A stretch of 64,000 nt of DNA from contig JAEVLN010000011.1 in assembly GCA_018350325.1 (NCBI GenBank), positions 186,001 through 250,000 on the forward strand, written 5' to 3'. A program made the position numbers and the translations under genes. Positions 59,180-64,000 of the stretch are shown piece after piece. The notes beneath the pieces are model-generated. The model saw only the letters and a program-made list of their open reading frames with translations, was not told the DNA's origin and did not search any database. Origin of the DNA: Globodera rostochiensis (lineage: Eukaryota; Nematoda; Chromadorea; Rhabditida; Heteroderidae). Numbering within the stretch: position 1 is the first letter of the stretch; each line of letters begins with the position of its first letter.

Positions 59180-62100
59180 GTAATGAGCGTGAAACCTCCT
59201 AGCATTTCAATTTTTTATTGTTAATAAATGTTTTTATTTTGTTCCTTTATGGGTAAATGGTTCACATAAAATTACTTGAATTAACAAAATTCTATATTTT
59301 GTATATTCTTATCGTTGATACTTTTTATAGTAAATTGTCACATATGTGGATTCAATCGTAATTGGACTTTAAACCGGATGATCCGCCCGTCGTTGATTCC
59401 TAAGCGGAAGTGAAAGATATGCAATCATGTGATGAAATTTGCATGATTATACAGACAAAAACAAACATCTTTTTTAATGTAATTCCTATTATTTGCAGAA
59501 CAGATTATAGAACAAATGAAATTATATTTTTGTAATTTAATTTTCACCATATGTTGCCTTTTTTGCTTTAATCCGGAGTAGCAATATTTTCGGTAAAAAA
59601 AAGTTTATATATAGAGTTTAAATATTATATTATGCTGTTAAAATTTAGTTTTATATTTTTATACTAAATGAATTAAATTATTTACTTTTTTTGATCAAAC
59701 ATTTTTATATTAATTAATCCACCTTTTAAATTAAAATTGTTTTATTTAAAATATTTTTGTTATTACTATTTATTTCGCAGTTATTTATCTGAAAACTTTA
59801 AAATAAATCTCCAATAAAGTCTAATTGATTTTGCTTGTGGTTGAACGAATTATAATCTATTTTGTTTTAAATCATTAGCTGAGTTTATACTTTTTATTTA
59901 TTTATTCTTGTAATATAATTTACACCTTAGCGTTTTTTTATTCCTGCGTTTTAGTAGTCTCATTATTATTTTTTTCTATTTTTACTTAAATTTTTAATAA
60001 ATAGCAATAATAAAAGCGTGCTCTGGTCCTATGCACATGTTATTGATTTTAAAGTTTAGCTAAAATAATTTATTATATTTAAATTGCTATTTTATTTATC
60101 TTAAAGTATTTTATGTATATTAAACATTTAATATTGCATAGATGTTTATAGTATTTATCACCAAATTAACGACGCGACGATAACCCGATTTTTTTATATT
60201 AATTATTAATTAAGGTAAAGATCAAAATAATCTGTTTGCGAGTTTATCAAAAGCAATTAAAATAAAAATGTTCGTACAATTAAAAAAAAATGTGACAAAT
60301 TTTAAAACGAACAAAACTAAGTCATTTTTTTATTGAAAATATTTAAATTTAAAATATTTTGTAAAATTCTGTGCCATTTTGGCTTTCCTTCACTATGGCA
60401 GCCAATTAATGGCATTGGCATATATGCTTTGAAAAAAATAAATATTAAACAAAAATAAAAAACTTAAATAAATAGCTAAACATTGAAACTAACAAGAAAT
60501 TTAATAAATCAATAAGAATATGAAAACATTTTCCAAAAATCATAAAAAAACTAAATAAATATGCATATTCGGCACACAAACAAAATGTGCAAAAAATATG
60601 ATAATTTTGTTTTTATTTGCTGGATGGTCAATAAAAATTTTTTTTTTGCACAAAAATTGAATTAGGAAAGAGTTATCTGCATCCATTCAACATATTAACA
60701 TATAAAGAAGGTAATCTTAAAATGTCAAGTAAAAGAAGTCAATTACAAAAACGATATTTATATATAATTAAACCCTATTTATTTAAGTTAAAATATGTGT
60801 TAGATGATTATGTATCTAATGTAAATTCAAAAAACTTTTGAATTGTTTTAAATTGGTTAAAATAAACCCTGTTTATGATTTTAAAAATTTTCTTTTATTC
60901 ATTTTGCGATTTTGTACATAACAGTGGATGTTTTTCAATGGAAACCAAATAAATTTTAGATTTTGTGGGTTATTTTCAAGAACTTTTTTTCTTTATTTTT
61001 TAAATCCTGAAAAAGATATTATTTTATTATCTTTTTTTAAAAGTTGCTGTAGAGTCAAAATCGATTGGGAAATTGGTTACTGCAAACTTTGAAAGTGTCA
61101 GTGTGCTTTCGATTTTGTCCTTGGACGAATTTGTATTTTAAAAAATTTATTTGTTTGTTTCAAGTTTAAGAAACTAATTTAAAGTTTGCTTAAATGGATT
61201 TTGGTTTCCCAAAAGTTATACGTGCGTCGCATCTAATAGTTGTTTGCTTTTGTTGCTTCTTTTGAATTTTTTTTCTTCTGTTTACTGGTTTTCGGCTTTG
61301 TTTTTAGATGAATTAATTAATAAATTGCAAAAAAAAAATATTCTTTACATTGATTGATAATATGGAAAATTTTACTAATGCAATGTATTTTTATTGAAAC
61401 TATTTGCAAAAATTTTTTTAACCTGCAATAAGAGTTGTTACAAAATCAAAAAATCAATGATTTATTGATATGAAAATATTTTAATGGAAAAATAATATAT
61501 GGTATTAGAAAAAAAACTCACGATTAACATAGTAATTCTTATTTTTTTTAATCACAGAAATATGATTCAAAAGAACAAAATTTAATTTAATTAAAAAATA
61601 TATACATGTGCTTAGAAATCAAGGACTAATAACTATTATTGACAAGTGGGAATTAATTATATGAAGTATGAATAAATTTTTAATATTATTATAAAATACA
61701 AGATTTTTTAGTTACCGATAAAATAAATAAATGTTGTTAAAAATAACACTGATTTTGATTATGTATAAAATTTATAAATAATATATTATCAACATTATAA
61801 CAATAGCCAAAAAAAAATTTCTACATATATTTTACTAGTCTCGCCCCGCAACACTAAGCATGTGTAAAAATTAAAAAATGTTGTTCAAACTGCAATTTAA
61901 AATATTATTAGTATCGAATAATGGTTTGAGGGAATGTGACAAAAGCCCTGGAGTTTAAATAAATTATTTTTAAACAACATTCTAATTGCTACAGATTTTA
62001 TTTATCAAAGTCAGCATTCGACCTGTTCCTGTCTAGTGGTAAGAATTTTAATAGTTTTTGGATCAGTTTGAAGGGGGATCGGCGATGCCGATAGGCGCCG

Positions 62101-62661
62101 CCGAGAAAATTTTTTATTTTAGATGGAATTTGTGAAGAAAAATGGCCAAAAAAATGCATCCAGAAGGGCTAAAATGATTAAGAAAATTTTAAAAATCAAA
62201 TAAGATTTCAAAATTTTCCGGACATTATTGAATCCAGATTCCGAGCTCTTGTTTCCAAAAACTATCTTTGTATTATTCCAATAAGATAATAAATTAAATT
62301 ATTTATAAACTTAAAAAATGTTACGTAAAAAATAATCACAGAGTAAAAATTTGAAAGTGTAAAATTTTAATATTTAATCTAATGGGGAAGTGGTTAAATA
62401 AAGCAAAACTCGTAAAACGTGTTGGAGAACCAGCAGATCATCCTGCGTGCCCTCGAGCCCCACGGACGCCGAATTAAATTAAATATATAAGAAATCAATT
62501 GACAAAGTTTGATAATTTAAAATAAATAATATTATGACACCACGCATCTTGGTAACATAATTATTACATCATGTAATAATGACGACAATTATATAAAAAA
62601 TATACAAATATAAGGAAATGCAGAATTACGCTAAAAGTAAACAATAAATTAAAATAAATTT
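59180..62661. other. Spacer of the inverted repeat, AT-rich
   Basis: About 3.5 kb without an open frame of note. T-rich then A-rich on the plus strand, with a hairpin module at 62080. GC-richer patches near 59340-59410 and 62420-62480. The latter is open on both strands (plus VLENQQIILRALEPHGRR, minus SASVGLEGTQDDLLVLQHVL) with high third-position GC, but no splice sites fit. Confidence 0.45.
62080..62103. repeat. Stand-alone copy of the GC hairpin
   Basis: Arms CGGCGATGCC and GGCGCCGCCG around GATA, one mismatch more than the copies in the hAT elements, followed by the same GAGAAAATTTTT context as 13.4 and 43.4 kb. No hAT terminal array, A-box or B-box convincingly accompanies it, so it is a remnant or a carrier that lost its ends. 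Confidence 0.75.
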
Positions 62662-63155
62662 CAAACAATTAATGATGCTATATAAAACAAGGCTTTCAAC
62701 ACTATTTATTATATACTTAATAATCGGTGTATAAAATTTCCAGAGATCAACTAATTAATACGAAAATATTCTATTTTCTGCATAAGATTAGATTGAAAAT
62801 AAACCGTAACAACATGTTATATTAAATAGAGGATCCATTAAATAAATATTTAAATAATTAATTATACAACCGAATAAAAGTACTAAAATCATATTTTGGA
62901 AAATTTTTTTTATTACTATCATTTAATATCTATCATATACCATCTCGCTACTCCTGATCATCATTAATGAAATCAACGGTCTTTGCACTATTAGTTTGTT
63001 TTTTTGGTTTGGTTCTGGAGGACTTTTAATTTTGCTTGTATTTGTTTGTTAGTAATATAATTATGTAACGATTGCTAATTTAACTAATTTGAAAATTAAT
63101 GCTTTATAAAAAATTAAACAAAAAATATTCATTAAAAAATATTCGATTTTTATAT
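62662..63155 (-). repeat. Right arm of the 0.5-kb inverted repeat
   Basis: Reverse-complement partner of 58683-59179. Similarity stops at about the same points on both sides, including the inner border at CATCATTAATTG, which suggests real element borders rather than a random duplication edge. Confidence 0.85.
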
Positions 63156-64000
63156 AGTATTCAAATATAAAGATTATTAAAAAAAAATTATTAAAATGAT
63201 AATATACGTAAATTTAACTTCAACTCAACTAAAGTGATTGTTATAATTTAAAAAACTTGATGCATGTCATTAATAATTTAAAATTATGGCCAGTGTAGTA
63301 GATAAAACTAATAATAATAAATTAATAAATTTTAGAATGAAAACCTCTGATTGAAGCGAAACATTATTTTTAAAATAAATGTATATAAAAATAAATAATT
63401 TAAATAACCATTTTAAGCCAGCAGGAAGACTATTCCGAAAGAAAGGTTTAAAAGCGATTGGATAGCCTAAAATAAAGTAAGAGATAAAAGGAAAGAGGGA
63501 AGAACCTAGAATATGTTAAATTCAATTGTACATATTAGCATTATATGCTTCCTTCTAATATATAAAGCGTTATGCTTTAATTCTAATAAGCTAATAAAAT
63601 AATACCATTAAAAATATAAATAATTCAAGATTCTGAATATTTTAAAATTCACTTTTATTAATTTTCTGATACTTTTATACTGTCTACCTTCATAATAATT
63701 AAAATTCTATTTATCTGCACTCAATTTCTAAATATCTACAAAATAAATACGTCTTATTTAACAAAAAAATAAACATTCTATTTAATCCATAAATAACAAT
63801 AAATTGGCGTTTTTATTTTACGCATGTTAAGAAAAATAAATCAAAATGATAATATTTTTAAAGCTGAGCTTAAAAAGGCAATTAAAAAATAATTAAAAAC
63901 CAAATATTTGTGATCAGCAAAAAACACAAAATAGCTATATTTACTAGAACAAATAAGATCTATCAAATAACAGTGAGTTGCCAAATTGCGCTTAAATAAA
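63156..64000. other. AT-rich DNA to the window edge
   Basis: A-rich on the plus strand. No gene, RNA or element end seen. Confidence 0.5.

Noticed and set aside
4782..64000. Germline DNA of a ciliate with gene segments scattered in AT-rich filler
   Set aside because: The small GC islands suggested it, but splice-like borders, islands separated by kilobases, the lack of repeated pointer sequences at island edges, and conventional hAT/satellite content fit an ordinary intron-rich genome better.

Overview
The window is eukaryotic nuclear DNA, very AT-rich (roughly four bases in five by eye). It holds no intact protein-coding gene that I can recognise. The evidence for a eukaryotic nucleus is long stretches without open frames, a roughly 105-bp satellite in large arrays, hAT-type DNA transposons with 8-bp target-site duplications (TSDs), tRNA-derived short elements with A/B boxes, a decayed Helitron-type helicase fragment, and short GC-richer islands that often carry splice-site consensus. 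I cannot name the organism. An invertebrate or another lineage with an AT-rich, transposon-rich genome fits.

Layout. 1-138 is the edge of an unrecognised reading frame. 597-4781 is a satellite block whose monomers flip orientation at a 19-bp junction (1743-1761), giving a giant palindrome. 4.8-13.1 kb is AT-rich DNA with a three-copy satellite patch (8.3 kb) and small GC islands, two of which spell enzyme-motif-like peptides: an M41 zinc-protease signature near 9.75 kb and a Fic signature near 11.2 kb. 13.1-25.4 kb carries several non-autonomous DNA transposons. 25.4-35.4 kb is AT-rich with exon-like islands and a two-copy satellite patch. 35.4-37.3 kb is one hAT element nested in a sister copy, ending flush against a 3.7-kb satellite array (37342-41063). 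43.1-45.2 kb has a damaged hAT/SINE-like compound and another satellite patch. 48.1 kb is the helicase pseudogene. 50.6 kb is a 163-bp hAT miniature. 58.7-63.2 kb contains a diverged inverted repeat with arms of about 0.5 kb around a 3.5-kb spacer.

The most unusual signal is a set of hAT-like elements that share one internal module: a GC-rich hairpin with 10-bp arms and a GATA loop, plus an AT-rich body and a tRNA-like head on the minus strand. Yet their terminal arrays are completely different short motifs (CCCAAAA, CCGGGAC or AACCGCGG type). The module appears six times in the window. Four of its carriers have recognisable hAT ends and one more has a single end. It looks like a SINE-like unit carried by, or recombined between, hAT families.

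The second large-scale signal is alternating kilobase blocks in which the plus strand is either T-rich or A-rich. Several exon-like islands have splice sites in the orientation expected if introns are T-rich on the sense strand. One switch (near 48.96 kb) lies beside a candidate minus-strand start exon (49132-49173). I infer that the window may contain pieces of split genes with tiny exons and kilobase introns, but no exon was confirmed by homology.
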